A stretch of DNA of 64,000 nt from Lachnospiraceae bacterium (lineage in GTDB: Bacteria > Bacillota > Clostridia > Lachnospirales > Lachnospiraceae): the NCBI GenBank assembly GCA_017634065.1, contig JAGBOC010000020.1, positions 1 to 64,000 on the forward strand, in the 5' to 3' direction. Positions 33,919-42,430 of this stretch are shown piece by piece. The notes below the pieces were generated by a model. The model was not told where the DNA came from. It saw nothing but the letters and a program-made list of their open reading frames with translations, and made no database searches. The position numbers and the translations under genes were made by a program. Numbering within the stretch: position 1 is the stretch's first letter; each line of letters begins with the position of its first letter.

Positions 33919-34743
33919 ATGAATAAAATTGAAGTAGCAGACATAAGAAAAGTATATGATAGTGTATCTTTGCCTGATGAAGAAATAAAACAGATGAGTG
34001 GCCACTTTAAAGAGAAAATAAAACAGTTGCTTGATGGGCGAAAAAAAAGAGAAAAAGAAACTGGAGATCATTTTGAGCCTAGGTATAAGATGTATATTGT
34101 ATCACATAGAAGCTTCGTATCTGATTTTGAGGGATATGGACATGGCAAGATGAGTGGTAAAAGATATTGCTTTAAAATGGATGAGTATAAGAAGGCAATA
34201 TTATTAACTATAGATGAAGTGATAAATTGTATAGCTGATTGTGCAAATGAATATTGTAACTGGAGATTTAAGATATTGCCAGAAGATGAGTTTCTGAAAG
34301 AATATGAGCAGTATAAGAAGAAATATGAAAATGAATTAGAGAATAGTCATTTTAAGTATGGTTTTAAAGGAGCTCATTTAGATATTAATAATATACTGAA
34401 CCAACCAAAGCAAAAAAAGTTTTGTGAATGGGGATACATTATTAGAAACTTTTGTGGCAACTATGGAATATTTAATAATCCAATTTCGGCAATACCATAT
34501 TACTCTCTATACAGTGATAGAGGCTCATATACAAGTGCGATAGTTGACTATAGACTGATTGATGAAGGAATAGAGATTGAGACATTGAACTCAATTTATG
34601 TCATTAAAGAGCTTAAAAAGATAGATTATATAGACCAATTAAAAGAGTTTGATGATTATAAAAAAAGTAAATACTATGATGAGTTATTCACTTTCATAAA
34701 AAACGAAGAAAGCGAAACTATGAAAGACTATATGGAACTATAA
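33919..34743 (+). CDS. Protein of unknown function, 274 residues
   Basis: Soluble, lysine- and glutamate-rich protein without signal peptide or membrane segment. It begins with helices (EEIKQMSGHFKEKIKQLLDG) and has a mixed alpha/beta middle with SHRSFVSDFEGYGHGKMSGKR and several aromatic/cysteine residues (CIADCANEYCNWRF). It ends in a basic-acidic helix after IEIETLNSIYVIKEL. I do not recognise a family. The start is firm: AAAAGGAGCGCC precedes ATG 33919. It lies alone between the 6S-like RNA and the rpsF promoter. Confidence 0.75.
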   Translation: MNKIEVADIRKVYDSVSLPDEEIKQMSGHFKEKIKQLLDGRKKREKETGDHFEPRYKMYIVSHRSFVSDFEGYGHGKMSGKRYCFKMDEYKKAILLTIDEVINCIADCANEYCNWRFKILPEDEFLKEYEQYKKKYENELENSHFKYGFKGAHLDINNILNQPKQKKFCEWGYIIRNFCGNYGIFNNPISAIPYYSLYSDRGSYTSAIVDYRLIDEGIEIETLNSIYVIKELKKIDYIDQLKEFDDYKKSKYYDELFTFIKNEESETMKDYMEL

Positions 34744-34753
34744 ATAAAAGTGC

Positions 34754-34782
34754 TTGTAATCCAGTAATAAATATGCTAATAT
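34754..34782 (+). promoter_or_regulatory. Promoter of the rpsF-ssb-rpsR operon
   Basis: TTGTAA (34754-34759), 17 bases, TAATAT (34777-34782). The predicted start near 34789 gives a leader of about 105 bases. Confidence 0.65.
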
Positions 34783-34789
34783 ATTTGTT

Positions 34790-34895
34790 GCCAAAGGATA
34801 ATAAGCAAATGAGCCTTGCTTTATGTTAGCTTGTTTGTTTAGGCCCTTGTTAGCGATACCGTCGCTGACCATTAGTCCAAAAGGAGGTAAAAACA
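34790..34895 (+). promoter_or_regulatory. rpsF leader with S6:S18-binding motif (autoregulation)
   Basis: The structured 5' leader holds hairpin AAGCAA/TTGCTT (34803-34821) and a second, stronger hairpin GTTAGCGA/TCGCTGAC (34849-34856 with 34862-34869). The loop of the second, TACCG, contains the CCG trinucleotide that S6:S18 recognises in other bacteria. AAAAGGAGG follows directly. In known cases the S6:S18 complex binds its own mRNA here and represses translation. Confidence 0.65.
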
Positions 34896-35186
34896 ATGAA
34901 CAAGTACGAATTATGTGTAGTACTTAATGCGAAACTTGAAGACGAGCAGAGAAATGCAGAGATTGATAAGATCAAAGCCTATGTAAGTCGTTTCGGTGGC
35001 AGTGTTGAAGAGCCTGTTGAAGATTGGGGCAAAAGAAAGTTTGCCTATGTAATCAATCATATGAATGAAGGCTATTACTACTTTATAAGGTTTGAAGGTA
35101 AGAAGTCAACACCTGGTGAACTTGAAAACTCAGTACGTATTATGGAAAATGTAGTTAGATTCTTAATTGTAAAGCAAGAGGCTTAA
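34896..35186 (+). CDS. rpsF: 30S ribosomal protein S6
   Basis: A 96-residue primary-binding partner of S18 on the 30S platform. The sequence is typical: YELCVVLNAKLEDEQR at the start, GGSVEEPVEDWGKRKFAYVINHMNEGYYYFIRFE in the middle region, ending VVRFLIVKQ. A perfect AAAAGGAGG lies upstream. First gene of the rpsF-ssb-rpsR operon, with 24 bases to ssb. Confidence 0.97.
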   Translation: MNKYELCVVLNAKLEDEQRNAEIDKIKAYVSRFGGSVEEPVEDWGKRKFAYVINHMNEGYYYFIRFEGKKSTPGELENSVRIMENVVRFLIVKQEA

Positions 35187-35210
35187 ATTAATTAAGAAAG
35201 AGAGAAGATT

Positions 35211-35639
35211 ATGAACAAAATTATTTTAATGGGTAGACTTACCGCAGAACCAGATTTAAAGTATTCATCAAAAGATTCTTCAATGGCAATAGCAAGATAT
35301 TCTTTAGCAGTTGATAGAAGATTTGCAAAGAAAGAAGATGGAAATAAAGCAACAGATTTTATCAGATGCGTTGCTTTTGGAAAGGCAGCAGAGTTTGCTT
35401 CTAAATATTTCCACAAAGGACAGAGAGTATTAGTTGAAGGAAGATTACAGATTGGAGAGTTTACAAATAAGGATGGTCAGAAAGTTCCAACTGCTGATGT
35501 CGTTATAGAAAATCAGGAATTTGCTGATGCTCCAAAGAATGGTCAATCAACTCCACCTGCTCCTAAGGAGAGTAGTGCATCTGTGACAGATGGTTTTATG
35601 GAGATTGAAGGTTCAACAGATGATGATATCCCATTTTAG
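35211..35639 (+). CDS. ssb: Single-stranded DNA-binding protein
   Basis: A 142-residue SSB. The OB fold spans residues 1-105 (MNKIILMGRLTAEPDLKYS, FIRCVAFGKAAEFASKYFHKGQRVLVEGRLQ), followed by a flexible Pro/Ser linker and the acidic tip DDDIPF that binds partner proteins, including RarA-type and RecN-linked repair factors in other bacteria. Placement between rpsF and rpsR is the standard Firmicutes arrangement. GAAGATT rather than a full AGGAGG precedes the start; an AGAGAG lies just before it. Confidence 0.97.
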   Translation: MNKIILMGRLTAEPDLKYSSKDSSMAIARYSLAVDRRFAKKEDGNKATDFIRCVAFGKAAEFASKYFHKGQRVLVEGRLQIGEFTNKDGQKVPTADVVIENQEFADAPKNGQSTPPAPKESSASVTDGFMEIEGSTDDDIPF

Positions 35640-35661
35640 AGATTAAAAGGAGGATAATAAG

Positions 35662-35940
35662 ATGCCAACTGAAAAGAAACAAAAAAGTTACGATAAAGAA
35701 GATAGAAAAGATAGAAAGTCAGGTTTCAAACCAAGAAAGAAAAGAACTTGTCAGTTCTGTGCAAAAGGTGCGCAAACTATAAGTTATAAAGATGAAAAGA
35801 CACTTAGGAAATATATTTCTGAAAGAGGGAAGATACTTCCAAGAAGAGTTACAGGAACTTGTGCTAAACATCAAAGAGAAATCGTAAATGCAATTAATAG
35901 AGCTAGACATGTTGGAATACTTCCATATGTTATAGAATAA
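35662..35940 (+). CDS. rpsR: 30S ribosomal protein S18
   Basis: A 92-residue S18 with the core CQFCAKGAQTISYKDEKTLRKYI and ILPRRVTGTCAKHQREIVNAINRARHVGILPYV. It has an extra basic N-terminal tail of about 25 residues (KKQKSYDKEDRKDRKSG). Three cysteines are kept (CQFC and the Cys of GTCAKH), the zinc-ribbon-like type. AAAAGGAGG is the ribosome site. Last gene of the operon, followed at once by a terminator. Confidence 0.97.
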   Translation: MPTEKKQKSYDKEDRKDRKSGFKPRKKRTCQFCAKGAQTISYKDEKTLRKYISERGKILPRRVTGTCAKHQREIVNAINRARHVGILPYVIE

Positions 35941-35947
35941 CAAATGC

Positions 35948-35980
35948 AAAACCTAATGTATGCCGTACATTAGGTTTTTT
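35948..35980 (+). terminator. Rho-independent terminator of the rpsF operon
   Basis: A 10-bp perfect stem ACCTAATGTA/TACATTAGGT (35951-35960 with 35966-35975), loop TGCCG, T tail, A-rich flank. Confidence 0.9.
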
Positions 35981-35981
35981 G

Positions 35982-36009
35982 TTGAAAAAATAATATTATG
36001 TGCTATAAT
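35982..36009 (+). promoter_or_regulatory. Promoter of the DUF1508 gene with extended -10
   Basis: TTGAAA (35982-35987), 16 bases, TATAAT (36004-36009) preceded by TGC. Confidence 0.7.
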
Positions 36010-36013
36010 AGTT

Positions 36014-36036
36014 AAAAAGTAAATAATTTACTTTTT
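36014..36036. promoter_or_regulatory. 11-bp inverted repeat at the 5' end of the DUF1508 mRNA
   Basis: AAAAAGTAAAT and ATTTACTTTTT flank a single base. It begins about where transcription should start, so it is either an operator over the start site or a stabilising 5' hairpin. The AGGAGG of the gene follows 12 bases later. Confidence 0.5.
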
Positions 36037-36059
36037 GTAAAATTTTCAGGAGGTTAATT

Positions 36060-36425
36060 ATGGCACAGTTCGTAATTAAACAAACAAAAACTGGATTTAC
36101 ATTTAACTTAAAGGCAAGTAACAAAGAAACTATTGCTACATCTGAAGTTTATAACACAAAAGATTCTTGCAAAAGAGGAATTAAATCAGTAATAAGAAAT
36201 GCAAAGGCACATGTAGAAGATCAGACTGCAAAAGATGTAAAGAAAGTTTCTCTACCAAAGTATGAGATTTACAAAGATAAGAAGGGTGAGTTCCGTTTTC
36301 GCTTAAAAGCAGGAAATGCTCAAGTAATAGCAGTAAGCGAAGGATATAAGTCACTTGCTTCTTGCAAAAATGGCGTTGCATCAGTTGCAAAGAGTGCTAC
36401 AAAAGCGGAAGTTGTAGATGAGTAA
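36060..36425 (+). CDS. YegP-like protein with two DUF1508 repeats
   Basis: A 121-residue protein made of two tandem DUF1508 units. Residues 3-50 contain FVIKQTKTGFTFNLKASNKETIATSEVYNTK-like sequence with SCKRGIKSV; residues 68-113 contain YEIYKDKKGEFRFRLKAGN and SCKNGVASV. The family is small and widespread, and its role is poorly understood. A strong AGGAGG, an own promoter with an inverted repeat, and an own terminator suggest a well expressed monocistronic gene. Confidence 0.9.
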   Translation: MAQFVIKQTKTGFTFNLKASNKETIATSEVYNTKDSCKRGIKSVIRNAKAHVEDQTAKDVKKVSLPKYEIYKDKKGEFRFRLKAGNAQVIAVSEGYKSLASCKNGVASVAKSATKAEVVDE

Positions 36426-36431
36426 TAAAGT

Positions 36432-36455
36432 GCAGGTGTTAAGCACCTGCTTTTT
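36432..36455 (+). terminator. Rho-independent terminator after the DUF1508 gene
   Basis: Stem GCAGGTG/CACCTGC (36432-36438 with 36444-36450), 5-base loop, five T. Confidence 0.88.
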
Positions 36456-36461
36456 AATTTG

Positions 36462-36490
36462 TTGCTACTAACTTTTTTGTATGATATAAT
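36462..36490 (+). promoter_or_regulatory. Promoter of the 36499 gene, predicted leaderless
   Basis: TTGCTA (36462-36467), 17 bases, TATAAT (36485-36490) with TGA before it (extended -10). The ATG at 36499 starts eight bases later and no Shine-Dalgarno exists. Confidence 0.7.
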
Positions 36491-36498
36491 AACTATAT

Positions 36499-37839
36499 AT
36501 GAAAAATCTTATTGAAAAACTACTTGAATACAATAATGATGGTGAAGGAAAATACTTTAACCCTGATTATGATGTAAAGAATCAATTATTCTCTAAAGTT
36601 TATATAGCTAAAGAGTATAATTTCTATCCAAAATATGTTGAACTATTTGAAAGTGATTGCCGAAGCTTAAAGGAGCGACTTGGTGAAAATTGGTGGAAGA
36701 ATCCATTTGCACGATATATGCTTTATAGAAAGTTTAACATTAAAGATTTAAGAGTTAAATGCGATAACTTTCCTACATCTGAATGTGATTCATCAGAATA
36801 TTCTATGAAACATATATTCAAGATTGATGAAGCAAAAAATATCATAAAAGAACAACCTTGGCTGACTATTGAAAAAAATGGCAAGACATTATTTTTTGCT
36901 GATACTCTTACACCAGCTTGGACTATACTTCGCTCACTAATTGAATACTGCATTTTAGTTGATAAGGTGGATATATTTGAGGAAGATAGTTATGAAGATT
37001 TAGCTGGTCATAAGATTTTTAACTTCAAAGTTCCTGAAGAAGCACTTCGTGAATTAAATGAGCGAGTTGAAAAGAGAATTGGTACATCAAATTATGAGGT
37101 TGTACTTTGTGAATACATTATAGAAAATATAGTTTCGATTATAGAGATGTTTGAAAAGTATCTCGGAAGTACCGATGACTTATATGCCTTTATAAATCTT
37201 TCACATTCTGGAAGTGGGTGTAATTTTACAGTAGTGCCAAGAGAGTTATTAAATAGAAGTAGAGACCCATTTATCAATAGAAAAGTGGCACCAAATCTTG
37301 AACTACCAAATGCTGGTAGACTTTGGGATACAGTCGATGTGCCGATATTCTTTGTGCATAGATGGTATATGAAAAACTTTGATAAAGAAATAGTTACTAA
37401 TAAATATATAGAGAAGCAAGATATGGATTTGAAAATGTTAGCCAAGTTTAAGAAGGACAAAGAAGTAAAAAATCTTAAATTGTGGCTTAAGTACTATATG
37501 GATCGAGGTGGATATGATACCTTTATAGAAGACTACAATTTTGAATCTTGCGTTTATGAAAAGGATAGCAAAGAAAATAAATTACTCGAAGAACTTGCAA
37601 ATTGCAATAAAAATTATAGTAAAAAATATGGATTCCCTATAGAACTATTTAAGGGACATTTATATAAATATGATTTCACATCTGGAATAGATAAGGCTAT
37701 AACTTACGGAATATATGAGGCAGACTCTGTTGAAGAAGATTTTCCACTCATTGGTTATGTAAATGGAGTTGAAGATTTTAAACAGATTTTTAAAATGATG
37801 AAAAATATGTTTGAAAAAAGAAAGGAGAAATTAGCATGA
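36499..37839 (+). CDS. Protein of unknown function, 446 residues
   Basis: Large soluble protein with no signal peptide, membrane helix or motif that I recognise. It is rich in aromatic and acidic residues; notable stretches are LGENWWKNPFARYMLYRKFNI, INLSHSGSGCNFTVVPRELLNRSRDPF and LWDTVDVPIFFVHRWYMKNF. The stop codon overlaps the start of a nucleotidyltransferase gene (ATGA), so the products are made together and may act in the same pathway, perhaps on a sugar or lipid head group; this is inference only. Its mRNA appears leaderless. Confidence 0.78.
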   Translation: MKNLIEKLLEYNNDGEGKYFNPDYDVKNQLFSKVYIAKEYNFYPKYVELFESDCRSLKERLGENWWKNPFARYMLYRKFNIKDLRVKCDNFPTSECDSSEYSMKHIFKIDEAKNIIKEQPWLTIEKNGKTLFFADTLTPAWTILRSLIEYCILVDKVDIFEEDSYEDLAGHKIFNFKVPEEALRELNERVEKRIGTSNYEVVLCEYIIENIVSIIEMFEKYLGSTDDLYAFINLSHSGSGCNFTVVPRELLNRSRDPFINRKVAPNLELPNAGRLWDTVDVPIFFVHRWYMKNFDKEIVTNKYIEKQDMDLKMLAKFKKDKEVKNLKLWLKYYMDRGGYDTFIEDYNFESCVYEKDSKENKLLEELANCNKNYSKKYGFPIELFKGHLYKYDFTSGIDKAITYGIYEADSVEEDFPLIGYVNGVEDFKQIFKMMKNMFEKRKEKLA

Positions 37840-38747
37840 AAACTCAATTAGTTATAATGGCCGCAGGTATTGGCTCAAGATTTGGAGAGGGGATAAAACA
37901 ACTTACACCACTTGGACCTAATGGCGAGATTATAATGGACTATAGTATAAAGTCAGCAGTAGATGCTGGATTTGATGAAGTTGTAATTATTATCAGAAAA
38001 GAAATTGAAAAAGATTTTAGGGAAATTATTGGAAACCGTCTCGAGAAAAAAGTTAAATGTAGATATGCATTCCAGGAACTTGATATGTTGCCAGGAGGAT
38101 TTAAGTGTCCTGAAGGTAGAAAGAAACCATATGGTACGGCACATGCGATATACTGTGCAAAAGATGTTATAGATTCTCCTTTTATAGTCATAAATGCAGA
38201 TGATTATTATGGGACTGAAGGATTTAAGAAAATACATGAACATCTGGTAAAACATGCAGATGCTTGTACTGGTCAGTGCCCAGCTTGTGATCATAGATAT
38301 AGGATGTGCATGGCAGGTTATATCATTGGCAATACTTTGTCAGATAATGGCACGGTGACTAGAGGCCTTTGCAAACAAGATGAAAATGGTTTCTTAACTG
38401 ATGTGATAGAGACATTTGAGATAAGTAAGAAACCTGATGGCAGAATCACAGGCGAAGATGATAATAAAAATGAGGTAGTTATAGGTGAAAACGATTTAGT
38501 TTCTATGAATATGTTTGGATTACCTTTTGAGTTTATACTTGAATTAGAGTCAAGACTTATAAACTTCCTTGAGAAAAATAATAGCAATATTAAGTCAGAG
38601 TTTTTACTTCCTACTGTTATAAATGACATAATAAAAGAAGGAAAAGGAACAGTGCATGTTTTGCCTGTAAATGATAAATGGTATGGTGTAACATATGCAT
38701 CAGATAAGGAGTATGTGAAAAAAGCTCTTGCAAATATAAAAATATAA
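37836..38747 (+). CDS. Sugar-phosphate nucleotidyltransferase-like protein with Cys-rich insertion
   Basis: A 303-residue NTP_transferase-fold protein. The N-terminal NTP-binding loop is VIMAAGIGSRFGEGIKQL, followed by GPNGEIIMDYSIKSAVDAGF, YGTAHAIYCAKDVI and the metal-binding site VINADDYYG near residue 120. Near residues 141-158 is an insertion with CTGQCPACDHRYRMC, a Cys spacing suited to zinc binding, which I do not expect in this family. Near the C-terminus are SEFLLPTVINDI and VHVLPVNDKWYGVTY. Exact substrate is unknown. A short ribosome site (AAAGGAG) lies in the upstream gene end. Confidence 0.85.
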   Translation: MKTQLVIMAAGIGSRFGEGIKQLTPLGPNGEIIMDYSIKSAVDAGFDEVVIIIRKEIEKDFREIIGNRLEKKVKCRYAFQELDMLPGGFKCPEGRKKPYGTAHAIYCAKDVIDSPFIVINADDYYGTEGFKKIHEHLVKHADACTGQCPACDHRYRMCMAGYIIGNTLSDNGTVTRGLCKQDENGFLTDVIETFEISKKPDGRITGEDDNKNEVVIGENDLVSMNMFGLPFEFILELESRLINFLEKNNSNIKSEFLLPTVINDIIKEGKGTVHVLPVNDKWYGVTYASDKEYVKKALANIKI

Positions 38748-38750
38748 TTT

Positions 38751-40031
38751 ATGGCTGGTAGGTCAAGAAAAAAAACACAAATTGCAAGTATAAAAAAGGG
38801 AGAGCAGAATGCTCTCCCAAGTTTTAATATAAAAGAAAAAGATGAACTTATCATTAAAGATTTAGGAGTAAATAAGGACAAGAAAAACTTGTCAAAGAAA
38901 AAAGCAAGTATTAAGTCTATTGCTGTTATAGTTTTTATATTAATTCTTTTTATTACTGTAGTTTTTACAATAAGATTTATCAACTTTAATGTTGCAGAGA
39001 TGATTTGGAAGACAAGTGTGACTAGGGGCTCTGACAACATTAACAATAAAAGCATACGATATTATAGTTTTGAGAAAGGACTTATGAGAATATCAAATGA
39101 TGGTATAACATATATAGGAGAAACTGGAGATATAAAATGGACTATATCGTACAATATGAAAGATCCAATCTATGAAGCAAATGGTAATTATTTTGCTATT
39201 GCTGATAGAAATGGCTATGAGTTTTTTATTTTCGATAAACAAGGAACTACAGGTTATAATACTACTACAAGCCCAGTCCAAAAAGTGTCTCTTTCTGAAG
39301 ATGGCATAATATATGTATTGCAAAGCGATGAAGAGAATAGTTACATAAATGTATATAGGAGTAATGGAGAGATAATAGATATTAGCATCAAGTCTACTCT
39401 TACAGGTGATGGTACAGCTATAGATTTCTGCACATCTGATGATGGCGAAGAGCTTGTGGTCGCTTATGTCTGTCTTGCAAATAACCAGCTTTTTACAAAG
39501 GCAAGTTACTATAATTTTGGCGAGGCAGGTCAAAGTGTTAATTCAAAAAGAATTGTTGGAGAGTTTGTCGAAGAGTTAAGTGGTAGTTTTTTAGCAAGGG
39601 CTCATTTTTTTGATAACATTAACTCTGCTCTACTTTATGATGGTGGTGTGATGTTTATATCGACAAAGGAACCTGCAAAACCAGAAATTATTTCAAATAA
39701 GACGTTTGATAAGCAGATACGTTCAGTTTCTTATAATAAGAAATATCTTGCTTTAGTTTTTGAAGATAATAGGATGATTATTTTTGATAAAACGGGAAAC
39801 TTACTTGCGGATAAAACAATAGATTTTGACTATGAAAACTTTTATTTGAGTGACGATTATGCAATTTTCATCTATGCAAATAGAGTTATGATATACGACA
39901 TGCGTGGCAGAATGATATTTGATAAAGAAATGGAAATGGACATACAGTATGTTGCGAAAAAGAAGAGTTTGCTATTTACAGAATTATTAGTTGGACTTAT
40001 AGATGGTGTTGAATGTATAAGATTCTATTAG
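38751..40031 (+). CDS. Membrane-anchored beta-propeller-like protein (DUF5711-like)
   Basis: A 426-residue protein. Residues 1-60 are a basic cytoplasmic tail (MAGRSRKKTQIASIKK), and about 61-83 form one TM helix (IAVIVFILILFITVVFTIRF). The remainder is an extracytoplasmic region of repeated short beta strands reminiscent of a WD40/quinoprotein propeller (YYSFEKGLMRISNDGITYIG, FFIFDKQG, MIIFDKTGNLL, VMIYDMRGRMIFDK). The layout fits the clostridial DUF5711 family; function is unknown. It begins three bases after the nucleotidyltransferase gene and converges on mutS2 with only 25 bases between; no terminator hairpin is visible there. Confidence 0.78.
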   Translation: MAGRSRKKTQIASIKKGEQNALPSFNIKEKDELIIKDLGVNKDKKNLSKKKASIKSIAVIVFILILFITVVFTIRFINFNVAEMIWKTSVTRGSDNINNKSIRYYSFEKGLMRISNDGITYIGETGDIKWTISYNMKDPIYEANGNYFAIADRNGYEFFIFDKQGTTGYNTTTSPVQKVSLSEDGIIYVLQSDEENSYINVYRSNGEIIDISIKSTLTGDGTAIDFCTSDDGEELVVAYVCLANNQLFTKASYYNFGEAGQSVNSKRIVGEFVEELSGSFLARAHFFDNINSALLYDGGVMFISTKEPAKPEIISNKTFDKQIRSVSYNKKYLALVFEDNRMIIFDKTGNLLADKTIDFDYENFYLSDDYAIFIYANRVMIYDMRGRMIFDKEMEMDIQYVAKKKSLLFTELLVGLIDGVECIRFY

Positions 40032-40056
40032 GATGATAAAGAGATATTAAATCATA

Positions 40057-42423
40057 CTATTCAAATGAGATTACAGTGACACCATCTCCACCTTCTGTAA
40101 AATCGCCTGGTCTATAGTTTTTAATAATTTTTGATTTTCTGCAGAACTCGTTAACTGCTTTCTTTAAGGCTCCTGTACCTCTTCCGTGTATAACCCTAAT
40201 GAAAGGTATATGAGCAATATAGGCATCATCAATATATTTATCAAGTTCAAGTATTGCTTCATCAGTAGTTTTACCAATCAAATTAATCTCACTATTTACA
40301 TTATAAGATTTTTCTAATTTAATTTTTGATGAACCATCTTTGTTAATAGTCTTTTTGATTTTAGTCCCATCAATCTTTACATTATATGAATCTACAAGTT
40401 CAAGATCACGAAGATTTACTTGAGTTCGAAGTATACCCACACGAACAAAAAGGTTATAGCTTTTGTCGGGGAGAGATTCAACTATTCCTTCTGCATTTAA
40501 TGATAGCACTTTAACTGTAGCGCCTATTTTTATTTTCTTTGCAGAAAGTGGCTGTGATGGACCTTTTACTTTTTCAACTAGTGATTCGAGAGATTCACTT
40601 AATCCTTTATTGAGCTTCGTTCTTTCATTAATTGATACATTGAGATCACCACCACTATTTTTAATATTTTTGATAGTCTCATCAGCAAGTTGTTTTGCAT
40701 CAAATAAGATATCATGTGCTTTTTCTTTAGCCTGTCGTATTATAGAATCTGCACGATCATTTAGTCCCTTTTCTTGCCTTTTAACTTTATTCTTCAATTC
40801 TTCAATTTCATTTTTGTATTTGGCAACTTCATTCTTTTCTCTATCAATTGTTATTTTGCTTTCTTCTAATGATGCGACAATGTCTTCAAATCTAACATCA
40901 TTTGTATTTAGCATATTTTTTGCTTTATTAATAATGTTTTTGTTAAGTCCTAACTTTTCTGAAATGGCAAAAGCATTTGATTTTCCAGGGATGCCAATCA
41001 ATAATTTATAAGTTGGTTTTAATGTGTCAACATTAAACTCAAAGGCGCCATTTTCAACACCATTTCGTGAGAGCGCATATTTTTTTAGTTCTGGATAGTG
41101 TGTCGTTGCAATTACTCGTATTTTTTTTGAAAGGAACTCATCAAGTATGGCGATTGCAAGGTTAGCACCTTCTATAGGGTCCGTACCAGTACAAATCTCA
41201 TCAAGTAGGACTAGAGATTTACTAGTGACATGATTTAAGATGGAAACGATGTTATTCATATGTGATGAAAAAGTCGACAGACTTTGTTCTATGCTTTGTT
41301 CATCACCTATGTCGGCAAAAATATTATCAAAAAGTGAGATGTGAGAGTTTTCTTCACAAGGGATAAATAAACCTGAAAGTCCCATAATCTCAATTAGACC
41401 TACAGTTTTAAGTGACACTGTCTTACCACCAGTATTTGGTCCGGTGATTATGAGTGAAGTGAAGTTTATTCCAAGATTTATATTTAGTGGAACAGCATTT
41501 GCCTTTTGGAGCAAAGGGTGTCTTGCTCCTTTTAAGTCTATTTTTCCATCACTATTTAAAATTGGAAGGGTTGCATTTATATCTTTTGCATATTTCGCTT
41601 TAGCAAATATAAAATCAAGCATTGTAAGATTTTTGTAGTTATTTCTTATAGTATCTATATAAGGGCTTAGTTTTCTTGATAATTCATAAAGTATTTTAGC
41701 AATTTCAATTTGTTCAAGTGATTCATTTTCTGCAACTTCGTTGTTTAATCCTATAATTTCTTTTGGCTCTATAAAAATAGTGAATTGGCTACCTGATATA
41801 GAGTGAATGGTACCATCTACCCTATTTTTAAACTCGGATTTGACAGGCAAACAAATAGCGCCATCTTTATTAGCAAGAACAGGTTCTTGAAGATATTGAC
41901 TATAGGTGTTTAGTAATCTATTCGCAGTTGTTCTGATTTTTTCTTTGAGAAGTTGCTTTTTTCGCCTAAGCATCTGCAGTATAGAGGAAGCATTATCAGA
42001 TATTTCATATTCTGAAATTACAACTCTCTTAATTTCATTATTTTCATCTTTAAGAGCATCAAGAGCGTTAAAATAGACATCAAGGCAGGTATTATACTCT
42101 TTTGAGTCTCTATACGCGATGAGTTTTTGAGCGAGGTCAAGACAATTTGATATATTTAATAATTCACTTGTATTTAATGAGGCCTCTTTAGAAAGCCGAA
42201 GCAGTGATTCATTAACATCATATAACTTTAGAAAGGATGGCAATGCGGAACTTTTTAAGTATGACAAAGCACCATCTGTTTCATTTAGTGCTTTGGTCAG
42301 ACTTTCCTTATCACTTATGATTTTCAGATTAAGACATAGTGATTTGCCACCATCTGAATCGGCAAAATCGGAAAGTTGAGACAGTACCTTATTTACTTCT
42401 AAAATGTCATAAATTGTCTTCAT
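40057..42423 (-). CDS. mutS2: Endonuclease MutS2
   Basis: A 788-residue MutS2, which suppresses homologous recombination or splits collided ribosomes in other Firmicutes. Domains in order are MutS core and clamp (about 1-290), ATPase with Walker A GPNTGGKT (about 327-334), the GEQSIEQSLSTFSSHM signature region and Walker B LVLLDEICTGTDPIEGA, then a long coiled coil (about 510-600), a KOW-like region and a C-terminal Smr nuclease domain (IPFIRVIHGRGTGALKKAV). The start is the ATG at 42423. The longer frame to 42492 extends through the -10 box, and the ATG lies seven bases after it, so the mRNA is probably leaderless. Confidence 0.95.
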   Translation of the reverse strand: MKTIYDILEVNKVLSQLSDFADSDGGKSLCLNLKIISDKESLTKALNETDGALSYLKSSALPSFLKLYDVNESLLRLSKEASLNTSELLNISNCLDLAQKLIAYRDSKEYNTCLDVYFNALDALKDENNEIKRVVISEYEISDNASSILQMLRRKKQLLKEKIRTTANRLLNTYSQYLQEPVLANKDGAICLPVKSEFKNRVDGTIHSISGSQFTIFIEPKEIIGLNNEVAENESLEQIEIAKILYELSRKLSPYIDTIRNNYKNLTMLDFIFAKAKYAKDINATLPILNSDGKIDLKGARHPLLQKANAVPLNINLGINFTSLIITGPNTGGKTVSLKTVGLIEIMGLSGLFIPCEENSHISLFDNIFADIGDEQSIEQSLSTFSSHMNNIVSILNHVTSKSLVLLDEICTGTDPIEGANLAIAILDEFLSKKIRVIATTHYPELKKYALSRNGVENGAFEFNVDTLKPTYKLLIGIPGKSNAFAISEKLGLNKNIINKAKNMLNTNDVRFEDIVASLEESKITIDREKNEVAKYKNEIEELKNKVKRQEKGLNDRADSIIRQAKEKAHDILFDAKQLADETIKNIKNSGGDLNVSINERTKLNKGLSESLESLVEKVKGPSQPLSAKKIKIGATVKVLSLNAEGIVESLPDKSYNLFVRVGILRTQVNLRDLELVDSYNVKIDGTKIKKTINKDGSSKIKLEKSYNVNSEINLIGKTTDEAILELDKYIDDAYIAHIPFIRVIHGRGTGALKKAVNEFCRKSKIIKNYRPGDFTEGGDGVTVISFE

Positions 42424-42430
42424 AATAATT

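Noticed and set aside
38318..39055. Minus-strand frame of 245 codons opposite the nucleotidyltransferase and DUF5711-like genes
   Set aside because: It spans two convincing plus-strand genes and shows the same low-complexity Ser/Phe/Leu composition of antisense shadows.
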